DNA of 64,000 nt from Colius striatus (Eukaryota; Chordata; Aves; Coliiformes; Coliidae): contig NC_084790.1 in the NCBI RefSeq assembly GCF_028858725.1, positions 83,594,506 to 83,658,505 of the forward strand. Direction: 5' to 3'. Each line of letters starts with the position of its first letter. The stretch's first letter is position 1. The notes under the pieces were generated by a model. It was not told where the DNA came from. It saw only the letters and a list, made by a program, of their open reading frames with translations, and did not search any database. Made by a program: the position numbers and the translations under genes. This document shows positions 11,081 through 22,349 of this stretch, piece after piece.

Positions 11081-11640
11081 CAAGCCGTGAGCCCTGTCCC
11101 GGCTGCGCCTGCAGCAGCCGCCGCCTGGCACCACACAATAAGGCTGTGGGTCAATCTCATGTCGTGTGCTGTGGGTGCTGCGGTGCGTACTATAAGAGCC
11201 GCTAGCATGGCTGCTGCTGCTGCTGCTGTGTGGGGACAGCCTTGAGCCAAGCAGCGATGTCAGGGGGTGCCAGCAGTAGCGGGGGATGGGCAGCCACGCG
11301 GGAGGTGGGTGGCAATGGCAGGCAGCGGGTGGCAGAGCCGGGGTGCAAGCAGCGATACCGGGGTGCAGGCGGCAGTGCTGGGTGCTGACAGTAGCGCCGG
11401 GGCAGCGGAGATGACGACACAGCCAAGGCTGCCGTCCGTTTTCACCGGGGGAGCGGTCGGATGCAGCAGCCAGAGGCGGGACTCGGCGCCTGGGACGGCC
11501 GTGGTGCCGTGGCAGGAAAGCCCCAAGTGGAGAGGGAGTGCCGTCACCAGCCGGCAGCGTCGTACAGGAACCGGGGCGGGCCCGGGCCTCAGGGGATTGT
11601 GGCTTAACTTCTTAAGTGGCCTAGATATTAAACGCTTTGT
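11081..11640 (+). pseudogene. Relic 3' end and downstream flank of a speriolin-like gene
   Basis: It starts exactly at the post-stop sequence of the speriolin-like genes (GCCGTGAGCCCTGTCCCGG), includes a mutated polyadenylation signal (AATAAG) and continues into the same 3' flank found after copy 3 (24418-25010), with a short GCT repeat near 11211-11231. No coding exon precedes it. Confidence 0.75.
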
Positions 11641-12420
11641 TAAAAATCAGCATCGTTCACAAACTAAGGAAAGGTACAACACCGAAAGGCTCTCAGGACG
11701 GAGCCCTCCAATGTCCCGTCCCACGGCCACTAAACCTAACCCGTCCCACAGCCTCGCACCAGCTCCAGCCTTCCGCGCACCACAACCCCAACGCAGCCGC
11801 CCCGCCGCCTTTCCTGACAGGCCTCCCGGCCCCCGCCCCAGCTCACCGCTCTCCTGCCTCTCTCTCCGCCACACCACCGCTGGCCTCGGCCCTCGCCCGG
11901 AACCCCCCGCGCCGAGAGGCGGCCGCCCGGCCGCGCCTGGAACGGCCCGGCCCGAGCTGCCCTGGCCGCACGGAAGGATACTGTCCCGGCTCCAGCGAAC
12001 GCCTCGGCCGGGCCCGGCGGCCGCCTCCGCCATCTTGAAACAACCGCCACTCCCAGAGCGCCCCGCGCCGGCCCCCCAGCGCCCGCCGCCCATTGGCTGC
12101 TCGCGCCGGCTTCGCCCCGCCGCTCCCGCGGGAGAGCGGGGCATGCTGGGAGCTGTAGTCCCGCGCGGGCCGGCCGGCCCGGAGCCTGCCCTCCCGCGGA
12201 ACTACCGCTCCCGCCGGGCCGCCTCGCTCGTCCCGCCCGCTGCCGGCCGGCCGAGCCAGCGGACAGAGAACTACCTCTCCCAGCGCACCTCGCGGGTGCG
12301 GCCGCGGCCGCGGCTGCGGGGTGGGAGGAAGGGCAAAAGAGGTTACGCCCCCCGCCGGGGACGCGCACACGCCCCCATCGGTCTCGCCTGCCTACCGGGG
12401 CGCTGACGGCGAGGCCAGGA
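11641..12420. promoter_or_regulatory. CpG island, candidate promoter of an unidentified gene
   Basis: Very GC- and CpG-rich stretch with GCGGCCGC sites. It holds a ZNF143/THAP11-type element (12141-12159), a YY1-type CCGCCATCTTG (12027-12037) and an inverted CCAAT box (12092-12096), a common set in bidirectional housekeeping promoters. Long ORFs across it on both strands are best explained by composition. Copies lie at 36564-37343 and at the right edge (63850-64000). I could not identify the gene it would drive. Confidence 0.6.
12141..12159 (-). promoter_or_regulatory. ZNF143/THAP11-type binding motif
   Basis: Minus-strand ACTACAGCTCCCAGCATGC closely matches the known ACTACAnnTCCCAGnATGC element. 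Related partial ACTAC-n-CTCCC motifs lie at about 12200 and 12270. Conserved at 37064-37082. Confidence 0.65.
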
Positions 12421-13699
12421 GCCTGAAAGAACGGCCTCTCAGCCCAAACTTTCTCCGTGGCACTAGGATCACGAGAACTGCTGAAAGCATTTGCACGTGG
12501 AAAGGATCTCAGCATCAGCCCTTCCATCTCTCAGCAGCTTGAGGCACGGAACTGTCATTTGTGTGGCCAGAAAGCGAGACATCTCTCCCGAGCCCTGCGT
12601 ACCGCTGCTACAAATTGCAGTTCGAGAACATCTTCCTATGAATTTTAAAGCCAAAAGTGTCCACGTGATCTTAACTGTGTGCAGATGTGAAGTTGCCATA
12701 TCAACTTTTGGCTGGGGGGGCTGGGGGGTGTGATGTGCGCCTGCAAGACACGGCAAGAAAGGTTTGGCTCTGAAAGTCCCGTGTTTGCTGATTTGTAATT
12801 GGATCTTTTTGCTTTTCTGTCTGGATCTGTGACCACTTGTGTGGCACAACATAGCAATGCAAACCCCAGCCCACTGCAGTAACTTGTAGTCTCTACAGAG
12901 TGGATAGTCTATAGGGTGTAACTTGCAGTCTCTAGCAAAGTCCTTAGAAGGTGGGCGATTTCTCACAAGCATTGTGGACGTTCTCATTTGAGGAAAAAAG
13001 AGGCTTTTTCCCCATGGCCAGTGTGATTCATATTACGGACCTTCTATGAGTAATAGCAAGTTCCAGAAAGGCTGATTGCTCACACCTCAACTGGCATGGC
13101 AGGTGTTTGCTATTCTGGACTGCCCAGGGCAGGACCATACTTCACCATTTACAGTCTTTATTGGGTAAGAATGGAACTAGTCAGACCTTTGTAAAAGGTG
13201 CTGAGAGTTCATCTCACTGGTGTCTAAGCTTGGTGGCAAGCATAACATTGAGGGTGGGACTGTGAGGGATTCTTCGGAATAGTTAATAGGATTGGAGTCA
13301 CCTGAGCTAGTTCAGCTTTATCTTCTGTCTTTTGTCTAACTCACGTGGCTCTTCATCTCTTCCCTCTAGAGGAAAAGGCAACCTATGGCAGACTTGGTTT
13401 CCTCATTAATGTTTCATGGAGCTGCCATCTCTCCCTACGCGCCTCTGCTAGAGGTGGCCTTCAGTTTACCTACAGGATACTTTTAATATAGCATTCAGGC
13501 TTTAAAGATGGAGGGTCTCTTTGTCTTCATCAGGGGTTTGGTTCAGGTCTCTTGAGAAGTTGCGGCTCTCTCGTTCGTAGACATCTTCTTTGGCTGATCC
13601 AATAGTTCATCTGTCATCCCGGCCGAGCCACTGTGCACGATGAATTAAACGTCCCTGTTGTTTTCTTTGATCACAGCAATAACAATTCCTCTGTTATTA
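12421..13699. other. Block C sequence with no recognised gene
   Basis: Short frames only. A plus-strand stretch at about 12540-12600 has a CHLCGQ-type Cys motif, but I cannot place it in a family. The rest looks like ordinary non-coding DNA. Copies are at about 37344-38622 and 62578-63854. Confidence 0.4.
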
Positions 13700-14130
13700 G
13701 AATCATAGAATCATAGAATGGTAGGGGCTGGAAGGGATCTTTAGAGACCATCTAGTCCAACCCTCCCTGCAGAAGCAGGTTCACCTAGATCAGGTCACAT
13801 AGGAACATGTCCAGGCGGGTCTTGAAGACCTCCAAGGAAGGAGACTCCACAACCCCTCCGGGCTGCCTGTGCCAGGGCTCCCTCACCTGAACAGTGAAAT
13901 CTGAGTTGTCCCAGCAGATCCTTGCTCATCCATGGAGGCCTCCTACCTCCTTTTCCTCCTTTCTTGTGCATTGGGACACACTGATCCTGGGCTTGGAGGA
14001 AGTGGTGCTTGAAGATTGACCAGCTCTCGCTGGCCCTTCTACCATCAGGCCCTCTCTATTTGTCAGTACCAGGTCCAGCAGCACACCCTCCTTGTTGGTT
14101 CCTCGATCGTCTGCGACAGGAAGTTGTCGT
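13700..14130 (-). repeat. CR1 LINE fragment, 3' end plus endonuclease scrap
   Basis: It starts with AATCATAGAATCATAGAAT, the inverted CR1 terminal repeat, followed by the classic CR1 3' end. The far part encodes a scrap of the CR1 endonuclease C-terminus (DDNFLSQ/IEEPT-like). Confidence 0.88.
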
Positions 14131-14394
14131 CAACAGTCTGTAGGGACCTCCTTTCCTTTTCCCAGAGGATTGTTCCACTTAAAGGTAGTTAAAATTGGAG
14201 TTTTCCACAAGTTGTACTGCTTTGCTCTCCTGTCACCTGTGCTGTGGCAGCGGTTTCGGCGTCACGAAAGGCTGAACTTGAAGAGCTTTCAGCAACAGAA
14301 ATTGCCTAAGTGCAGAGCAATAATATTTCTTAGTCTGAGCTCATTACTTAATAGTTTTGTAGAGCTTTTATAGAACCACGTGGACTTGGGGACA

Positions 14395-14806
14395 GAGTGT
14401 ACCCTCAGCAGGTTCCCTGATGGCACCAAACTGCGAGGACTGGCTGATTCCCCAGAGGCTGTGCTGCCATTCAGCCGCCAAGTGCAGAGTCCTGCACCTG
14501 GGAAGGAACAACCCCATGCAGCTGGAGAGACTGGGGGTTGAGCTGCTGGAGAGCAGCTCTGCAGAGAGAGACCTGGGAGTGCTGGTGGACAATAAACTAA
14601 CCATGAGCCAGCAAGGTGCCCTCGTGGCCAAGAAGGCCAATGGCATCCTGGGATGCATCAAGAAGAGTGTAGCCAACAAGACAACCTCAAGGGAGGTTCT
14701 CCTCCCCCTCTCCTCTGCCCTGGTGAGGCCTCATCTGGAGTCCTGTGCCCAGTTCTGGACTCCTCAGCTCAAGAGGGATAGATGCGCAAGGGCTCACTGT
14801 CCGAAT
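14395..14806 (+). repeat. CR1 LINE ORF2 fragment
   Basis: Plus-strand [27 protein letters not shown] and [15 protein letters not shown] are CR1 reverse-transcriptase C-terminal residues. It is opposite in orientation to the neighbouring CR1 at 13700. Copies: 39318-39729 (+) and 61466-61880 (-). Confidence 0.88.
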
Positions 14807-16295
14807 TGAGTGACGACAGAGAAATAATTGTGCAAGTTTACGGCACAGAGCAAATGTGCATGTGCTGCCATTCAAAAGCAATCAGAGAGATGACTTGCCA
14901 GTGCTTGATGCTGGTTCATTTGAGCTTAAAAGTGCCATCCAGCTGTTCCTCTGATGTTGTTTTGCTATGAAATGTATATTTGTCAACTAAAAATGACAAT
15001 AAGGAGTTTGTGCATTAAAACAGGGTTGTAGTGTTGGGGTTTTTTTCATTAATCCTGTTAGGGTGTTGTAAGTGAGGTCTAAATCTTGCATGGTATTCTA
15101 GTGCTGTGTCCGGAAAAAGGCAACTTGCACGGAAGGCATTTAAAGTGTGTAAACATACTATGGGTTTAGCGCCTTCAGACTCCTGGTGTAGCTTTTGTTT
15201 GGTTTTAATATAAAGTTAGCTGATTTTCTTTTCTTGGAGGCTGTGACTTCCATCCTTCTTAGGCAGCATATGCTTAGTCCCAATCTTGAGATACCACATG
15301 CAAAGTCAATGTTGCAGGAATTCTGATGTTCCTTGTGTGACGTGATGAGCGTTTGAAAAATTCGCTTGTTCATTTCTCTTCCAAGTCTTCCACACCGACG
15401 CTGTCTTATTCAATTCCTCAGAGAACTAATGGTTGGCTACAGTGGCTTATGGAGGACACATTGCTGCACCTGCAGGAAGAGCAAATGGTACATGATTCAG
15501 GAGCTCTATTTCAAGCAGAGGACAGCAGTGCTATTTTAAAAGGCAGCGATGAAACCTACTGTGCAATACTGTTTTCAGTCCTGAGTCACCCCTTGTTCAA
15601 GTGAAAAATGAAGTTGGTGACAAAAGTTGCGGAGAAGGGCCACGGAGGATGGATGATGGGAGTCCCGAAGAACCTGTTTTCTGCGAAGGGACTGAAGTTT
15701 GTGTGGCGTGACTGGCTGTGTAGGAGTAGGTTGAGCTGGTGGTAAGGTGATTCGGGCAAGAGACAGTGCTGAGACAAAGCTATAGGCCGGTGTTGGAACA
15801 GAAATAAATGGAGATAAGCAGTCCACAAACATAAAGGTGACGCGAGAGGAAGGTTCCTGAAAATTTGAGCAATCAAAACCCCCCTTTCTATGATGGAGCT
15901 TGGTTGGCTTTTGAAAGGAATCGAGTGATGTGTTGTCTCTGTCAGCAGGGGATTGCCCTTGATGACACAGAAGATCCCTTGTAGCACAGCAGCACTTATA
16001 TCGACAGGAGGGATTTAGTCTGTTTGTACTAAGTAATGTATACATCAGCAGCTTAGTTGTAGTCGGTATTTTGTTGTGTATTATGTCCTGTGCATTCAGT
16101 CAGCTCATGAATGTGTGAGGAGTGGATGTTCCTGGTAAATATGTTTTCCTCTGTACCGGTAACGCTTTCACTAATTCATCTGAAGCTTATTTGACTACTG
16201 GGAAGTAGGCATGCTTGCCACTTGCTGCTACATGCTACATTGCTGCTTCACGGGGTTATTGATGGGGAGCAGGGGAACCTTCCCTGGCAGAAGCC
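14807..16295. other. Block C sequence with one unrecognised 156-codon minus ORF (15575-16045)
   Basis: The minus frame 16045-15575 is open for 156 codons with a Cys-rich start (CRYKCCCATRDLLC) and no family I recognise. It is kept in all three C copies with one visible residue change (V/I), as expected of recent duplication alone. A plus frame at 15353-15604 overlaps its end. No splice or promoter evidence; probably non-coding. Confidence 0.3.
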
Positions 16296-16888
16296 TTGGC
16301 AAAAGTTCAGCTCGAGAAAGAAGAGGAACCCATAGAACTTCTAGTAGGTACAGGTGTCAGATTTTCAGCACTAAATCGGACTTTATTGCCCGTAAGTACA
16401 CAAAACGTCGATATTGTGGGAGCAACCGGACAGGTCGAGAAAACTTTCTTTTTGAAACCACTAAGATGCAAAAGTGGGAAGAGCGTAGGGATTGATAAAT
16501 TTCTCTACCTGCCCGAAGCTCCTCGAGCACTTTTAGAATGGGATGAACTCAAACAATCGAACGCTGAAATGAAATTGAAAGGTGGAGAAATTGATTTTTA
16601 AGTACCGGAAGAAAACCACATTGACCTTTTCAGTAGAACTGCAAATTAGGAAAGAAGAAATTAGACACCAATTAAAAGACCAGGTATATCCAGCAGTACA
16701 GGCCTAAGGAGTACCAGGAAAGGCTAAAAATGCAGAATTGGTTGTTGTTAAACTCAAAGGAGGAGCACAACCTGTTACGATAAAGCAGTATCCCCCGGAA
16801 CTGGAAGACGGGCGAGGACTGAAAAACATCACAAAAGAATTTCTAAGATTGGGACTGTCAATCGAATGCTTCACAGAGTAAAACACAC
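16296..16888 (+). pseudogene. Class I ERV protease to reverse-transcriptase start, relic
   Basis: LLVGTGVRFSALN followed by DIVGATGQVEKTFF resembles a gammaretroviral protease, but the catalytic Asp position of DTG reads Gly. A broken frame then reads PGKAKNAELVVVKLK and TIKQYPPELEDG, the RT N-terminus. It ends abruptly at the block C/P' border. Copies: 41219-41810 (+) and 59388-59979 (-). Confidence 0.75.
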
Positions 16889-18540
16889 TGTTCAACGCTG
16901 TAATGGTATGGGTGGCTCCCAACTCTAACAAATGGCTTGGTTTCTTTCTTTTAGTTCCATGTGACCCTGCGGCACACCAAGGGCAGAAAAGAAGCCAAAA
17001 CCTCTCTCCTCCTGAAACTAAGGGAAGCTCTTTTGGAAGCTGAAGACGTCTCTCACTGCGGGGTTCTCCTCCACGTAGTCCCTCAAGGGCTCTGAGTGGC
17101 GGCACCGGAATTCCCCTACAGCTGAATCCATTCCGGAGCTCTTGTGCCACATATCCAGAAGGTAGGTTCTAACGCTACAAGTCCATTTTGCCTCGTAAGA
17201 GAAGAGAGGCCACCCATTGGGGAAAATACTGCACAGAGTAGCCTTCCGTCATCGTGTTAGGACGGGGAGATTGCTCTCAGGGGTCAGAGAGTACTGACAA
17301 GTACTCCTCGCAGCACAGCGAGGGTTGGGCCAATTCCCTTTTTGTTGGTTGGAGCACAACAGACCTTGTGGAGCTTCGGTTGGACCAATATTTCCTGCTT
17401 TTCATAGCTTGGCTGCATTTTGCTTGGAGTCTTTGGTAAACTCTGCGAAGCTCATGCGCGTGCTCACTGTTCTCGTGCCACGGTCCCGCAAGCGACCGCT
17501 GGCTTGATTCCCATCTCCCAGAGCAAGCAGGTTTTGGCATCGCTCTGCCCACTCCATAGGCACAGCTTTCCAGGGAAACCCTGTTCCTCCTGAGGTAATG
17601 GGGGAGCAAAGCCAGTAACTTGCCGAGTGTTCTCCCAGTTCCGCTCATTAGGCCGGCAAGCAGTCCAAGGAGGAAAATGCACCTTTTCAGCCACATAATC
17701 CTTTGGGATCTTACGAATTCCAGCTCTCTTGTAATTGTTCAAGGGTGTTTAGTAAGTTTTCGGGTAAGTGGTGATTTTTGTTCGACTGTGCACGGGGCTG
17801 TAGCTCTCAGAACTCTAGAATAATGTTGCCAAGATCCTTTTTCAGCCACTCTCAGGGCAGTGGAAGTAGTCAACAAGACCCGGAAAGGTCCCTGCCACTT
17901 AGCTCTCAGGGCTTTGTCCTTCCATGTCTTGACGTAAACCCACTCTCCTGGTTGAAATGGATGTGCCGGAACGCCTAGTCCACTTGGTTGAGGTGGGGTC
18001 ACGTGGTTGTGGAGCTCCTGGAAGGTCTTGCCCAAAGCCAGCAGATTGAAACGAGCTTACACAATTTCTTCCTGGTGGTACTCGTATTCTTAGCTAAGCT
18101 TTTGGTAAAGCTTGTAACCGAGAGAAGGAGGTTTCTTGGTGTATTTGATTCCACTGTAACTGAAAGGTCTGGTTCACGCCTTCTACTTTTCCACTAGCTT
18201 GAGGTCTGTTGGGCGTATGTAAATCCCACTTGGCTCCCAGATGCGCTCCCACCTTCTTAACGTCTTCTGCAACAAAACAAGGGCCTCTGTCTGAAATCAT
18301 TCCTGCTGGTACAGCAAAGCAGGGTATGCTGTGATTTAGGACTTGTTTGACTGCTTCGCGTGCCACATCGGTGCCACAGGGCCATCCATTACATGTGTCT
18401 ACCAGGTCGAGGAGATACTGAGAGGCTCCCTTTCTCAGCAGCTCGGTGAAGTCTATTTGCCAGTATTACCCTGAGGTCATCCCTGGTTTTGTCACCCCTG
18501 CGATGATGCTCTCACCTGTGTTAGGTCACTTTTCAACTCC
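16889..18540 (-). pseudogene. Class I ERV integrase-env relic, inverted copy 2
   Basis: Minus-strand mirror of 9241-10892. Integrase core pieces lie at 18366-18094, its C-terminal module at 18035-17739 and the env-like leader near 17696. Frames are broken. Confidence 0.8.
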
Positions 18541-19249
18541 TGGCTGGACCCCTTGGCGGGGTCCTCTCTTATTAGACCTATTTCTTATGATTTATTTTGA
18601 GGCCTAGTCGCCTCTGAGGGGTTGTTGCCCAGCCATCTTTTTGTTCCTTTGCTGCCAAATCACCGATACATTTTCTACCACCTTCTTCATAAGGCAGGAT
18701 CGGGCCCAGTATCCTCAGTGTCTTTTCAGGGATCAAGGCCAGACCTTCAGATTTGGCCGCTGCTTCTGCTGTTTTGTCAGCCGTTTGCTTTGAAGGCTAG
18801 GAACTCAGTCTTTGTGCAAAGGTATTTGAGGGGAGCGCCTGTGCCTGTCCTCTTTACTCTGTTCTCTACAAACCTCTGTCCATCAGCATGCATTCCCAGC
18901 CTGCATCCGATAGTGGTTGTCCCTTTAAATCCTTTCTGCTGCAATAGACTTTGGCCATTTGTCTTTCAACAGCTGGAGGGGATAAGCACAACAAACGCGT
19001 ACTTGGTGTACAGCTGATGGCTCTTGGCCCTCTCTAATGACTGGGGGTCTGCCAGGGAGTTTTTCTGATCTTGAAGGCAGGCACATTCTCCACACGAAAT
19101 TTCTGCATCTGTGCTTCAAACAGCCGTGCTCTCAAAGTGCAGGTTGAACTAGTTGTGCTGTTCACTCCATACCTTGCTGAAGTGCAAGACCTTAAAACTG
19201 TAGGGGCTGCTTAAAGCCCAGTACTGCTCAGCACAGTTGTCTTGCCTGT

Positions 19250-20410
19250 ATCTCCCAGGTCCGTAGGAAAACACTGTGGCAAGGCACAAAAGCAAGGCTT
19301 GGGGCGCAGGGGCTGGAAAGCTTTCCCGTGGAAAGGGACCTGGGAGTGTTAACCAGCAGCCAGATGAACATCAGCCAGCAGCGTGCCCAGCTGGCCAAGA
19401 AGGACAAGGGCATCCTGTGTGGCCAGCAGGGCCAGAGAGGTGATTGTTCCCCTGCACTGGGCACTGGTGAGGCTCAACCTCGAGTGCTGTGTCCAGTTCT
19501 GGGCCCCTCAGTGCAAGAAGGAACGCAGGGGCCGGAGCGTGTCCAGAGCCGGGCAGCAGCGCTGGGGAAGGGTCTGGAGAACAGGTTGTGTGAAGAGCAG
19601 CTGAGGGAGCTGGGGGCGTTTAGCCTAGAGGAGACACGACCACTCTCTACAAGTAGCTAAAGGGGAGTTGTAGGGAGGTGGGGGTTGATCTCTTCTCTGT
19701 GGTAGTGAGTGAAAGAACACGAGGCAATGGGTTTGGGTCGCAGCAGGGGGCTTTAGGTTGGACATTAGGAAGAACTTTTTCACTGAGAGGGTGGTTAAAC
19801 ATTGGAACGGGCTGCCCAGGGAGGCAGCAGCGGTGCAGTCACCGTCCCTAGGGATATTGAAAAGACATCTAGATGAAGGACGGAGGGATATGGTTTAGTT
19901 TAGGGATGGGCTTGGCAGGGTCAGCTTAGTGCTTGGACTCGACGATCTTCAAGGTCCTGTCCAACCGTAACGATTTTGTGATTTCTCTGAAAACTTCACT
20001 GGGACCGTCTGGCAGACGCAGAAGAAAAATTCATGTGTTGGTTTGTAATAGACATGGAAAAAATGTTTCTCTTAACTCGCCCACGAACTCAACTGTGGCC
20101 ACAGTGCAAACAAGTGACAGTCAAAACAAGTGAGAGACCTGGGGATGTTCAGCCTGGAGAAGAAGAGCCTTGGGTTGCTTCAGGGGAGGCTTAGCTGGGA
20201 AATGAGGAAGAACTTTGCCCCTGAGAGGCTTGTTGGACTGGCGTGGGCTGCCCAGGCAGGTGGGGGAGTCCCCATCCCTGGAGGGATCCCAAAGCAGTAG
20301 AGCTGAGGTGCTGAGGGAAATGGCTCAGTGGCAGGCTTGTCAGTGTAAGGTGAGGGCTTGGACTCGAGCTCGAGGGGCTCTTCCGACCAAAATGATTCCA
20401 TGACTCTGTG
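19250..20410 (+). repeat. CR1 LINE fragments (two)
   Basis: Counterparts of the CR1 fragments at 7235-8535, now on the plus strand. The RT end ([17 protein letters not shown]) has an internal deletion, so the ILACIRNS segment is missing. The second fragment begins near 20150. Confidence 0.82.
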
Positions 20411-20592
20411 AGAGCAGCCGCCGCTGGGACACGGGGCCCGGAGCTGCTGGGACGGCCAAGACGAAGCACAAGAGGCGGTGCAGCCTTCCCATCCTCTGGC
20501 CTCCCCTTGCCTGTGGTGCCCCTGAGACGGGCCCCGTGGCACTGCCGGCGCGTGTGCCGGGTCCCAGAACCATGGAGAACCCAGTCCCTTTG

Positions 20593-20600
20593 TGACATCA
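20593..20600 (+). promoter_or_regulatory. CRE-like TGACATCA upstream of copy 2
   Basis: 88 bp before the ATG at 20689, in the same place as in the other copies. Confidence 0.5.
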
Positions 20601-20688
20601 CCTCGGACCACACCCCACCTGCTGCTGATATCCTGCGCCCAAGGCACTGGCCTTGCCAGAGGCACAGGAGCCAGCACCAGGAGCGGCC

Positions 20689-21879
20689 ATGGAGCCGGGA
20701 CCCAGCGGGCACTTGCCTGGCGTCAGGCCCGGACTCTTCACGGTCTTTGACCAGCTGAGAGATATGACAAATCTGCTGTTTAATAGGAACCAAGAGCTGA
20801 GACGGGAATTGGAGCGGCAGAACCAACAGCGGTTCCAGCACGGCTACCGCGGCGCAGGTCCCAGCTCAGCACCCCCTTATGTGTCTGTGCCACACAGAGC
20901 CCCGCGATCCTTCCCCAGCTCAGGTGAGAGCGCAGGCAGCTCTGTAGCGGCCTCGGGCCTGTGGGTGCCGCAGCTGCCAACATCCACACCTCGTCCTGTT
21001 GCCCGCCCTTCGGACTGGGGGCTGACACAGACAGACCAGAGCTGGACCTCCGGAACCCCCTCTTGGGAGCCAAGCTTCAGCCGGCGAGGTGAGTGCGCGG
21101 GGGTGGTGGAATCATGGGAGATAACAGCGGGGCGCCCTGTGCCAGGGGCACGCGGGAGAGCTGGGGAGCAACCTTTGGTAGCCTGTGCACAGGCAAGGCT
21201 GGCACGGCAGCCTCTGGAAGCCCCTGGCAGGTGTCGGGGGAGGAACGGAGGGAAAACACAGGTTTGGGGATGAGTGCCTGACGCTGCTGGTTCCCGCAGA
21301 GAGCTGGCAGCCGAGATGGCAGCAGCTGCTGGGCGAGATCGCCTTCCAGCTTGACCGCCGAATCGTCCACAGAGTCTTCCCCAACGCCGATCGCTACCGC
21401 GGCTTCAGTGCCGCCACCATCCCTGAGGGAATCATGGAGGTAGGCTGGTGCTGCGAGCCGGGGAGCCGGGCACAGTGCCCGCAGCCACGGCCTGGTGCGC
21501 CCTGGTCCCCCTTGTGCTCGGTCACCCGCGGGTGCCGGTACTGACCGTACCCTCTCTGCCACAGATGGTCGAGGAGACGGAGCGGGGAGCTAGCCGTGAT
21601 CTGAGCGTGGCCGCAATCTGGAACTATGAGTTTGTGATGAGGCGACTGTGGGCACTGGGCTACGTCCCCGAGGTGCACTTGCCCGCAATCGAGGCCTTCA
21701 TCAACACCTACGGCCGCCTGGAGCGGTCGTACTGGTTCCCGGCTGAGCCAAACGTGGCCTTCCTGCGCCACGTGGTCAGCCAGGAGGTGCCGCCGGATCT
21801 GCGGCCCAACGCCATGGTGCTGCTCGAGTGCCTGCTGCAGCTGGCACAGGAAGATGGGCAGCCCCTCTTCTGCTACTGA
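20689..21879 (+). CDS. SPATC1-like: Speriolin-like protein, copy 2 (three exons, 284 aa)
   Basis: Exons 20689-21088, 21300-21439 and 21565-21879 (400, 140 and 315 nt) with GT-AG borders. The ATG has a strong GGCCATGG context; the open frame extends a few codons further upstream without another ATG. A single N-terminal unit (MEPGPSGHLPGVRPGLF, then the coil RNQELRRELERQ) leads directly into a Pro/Ser linker and the speriolin C-terminal domain (residues about 134-284), ending GQPLFCY. AATAAA is at 21946-21951. It lacks the two additional N-terminal units of copies 1 and 4. No disabling change is visible. Confidence 0.86.
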
Positions 21880-22349
21880 GCGGCTGTGCCGAGCCGTGAG
21901 CCCTGTCCCGGCTGCGCCTGCAGCAGCAGCCGCCTGGTGCCACGCAATAAAGCTGTGGGTCAATCTCATGTCGTGTGCTGTGGGCTTCTTCCTAAGCAGC
22001 AAAAAGCATAAGGATGGCAATGCACCTGCTGGTTGCACAAGAGAATAGCAATATTGATTAAGAAAGATACGTAACCATCTGCCCTATGGATCCTCCCACA
22101 GGGGAGGCCACCAGTGAGTCAGTGCAGGGCGCCCAGCTTTATAGGCAAAACCCCACGAGTCAGTGGGAGGTGCATTTTCTTCAGGCAGAGACCCCTGGGC
22201 TATCTTCCTCCGTGCTGGATTTTGCCTGGGCTGGCCACGAATGGCAGAGGAATCCAAGGGAGCTCTCCAGAAAGCAATCCATTTCTCCACCGCTCTCTAT
22301 TTCTTAACCCGTCAGTGCCCGCTGATGGCTGCTAAGAAAATGCCGCCAC

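Larger units (their letters stand above)
10893..16888 (+). repeat. Amplicon block C, copy 1 (spacer of the P-C-P' palindrome)
   Basis: A single-orientation spacer between inverted P arms. The direct copy 35763-41810 is longer by about 53 bp: a segment present at about 36409-36470 is missing near 11538. The inverted partial copy is 59388-64000. Confidence 0.9.

Noticed and set aside
11267-12406. 379-codon plus-strand ORF and several overlapping 165-269-codon ORFs
   Set aside because: They lie in the CpG island, overlap on both strands, are Pro/Arg/Ala-rich and change length with small indels between copies; GC composition explains them.
12469-12987. 172-codon minus ORF beside the CpG island
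   Set aside because: No recognisable domain and no splice context; identical in the copies simply because the block is duplicated.
20191-21562. Long ORFs antisense to the speriolin-like genes (161-237 codons)
   Set aside because: They are shadows of GC-rich coding exons and cross introns of the sense gene; no splice or start signals of their own.
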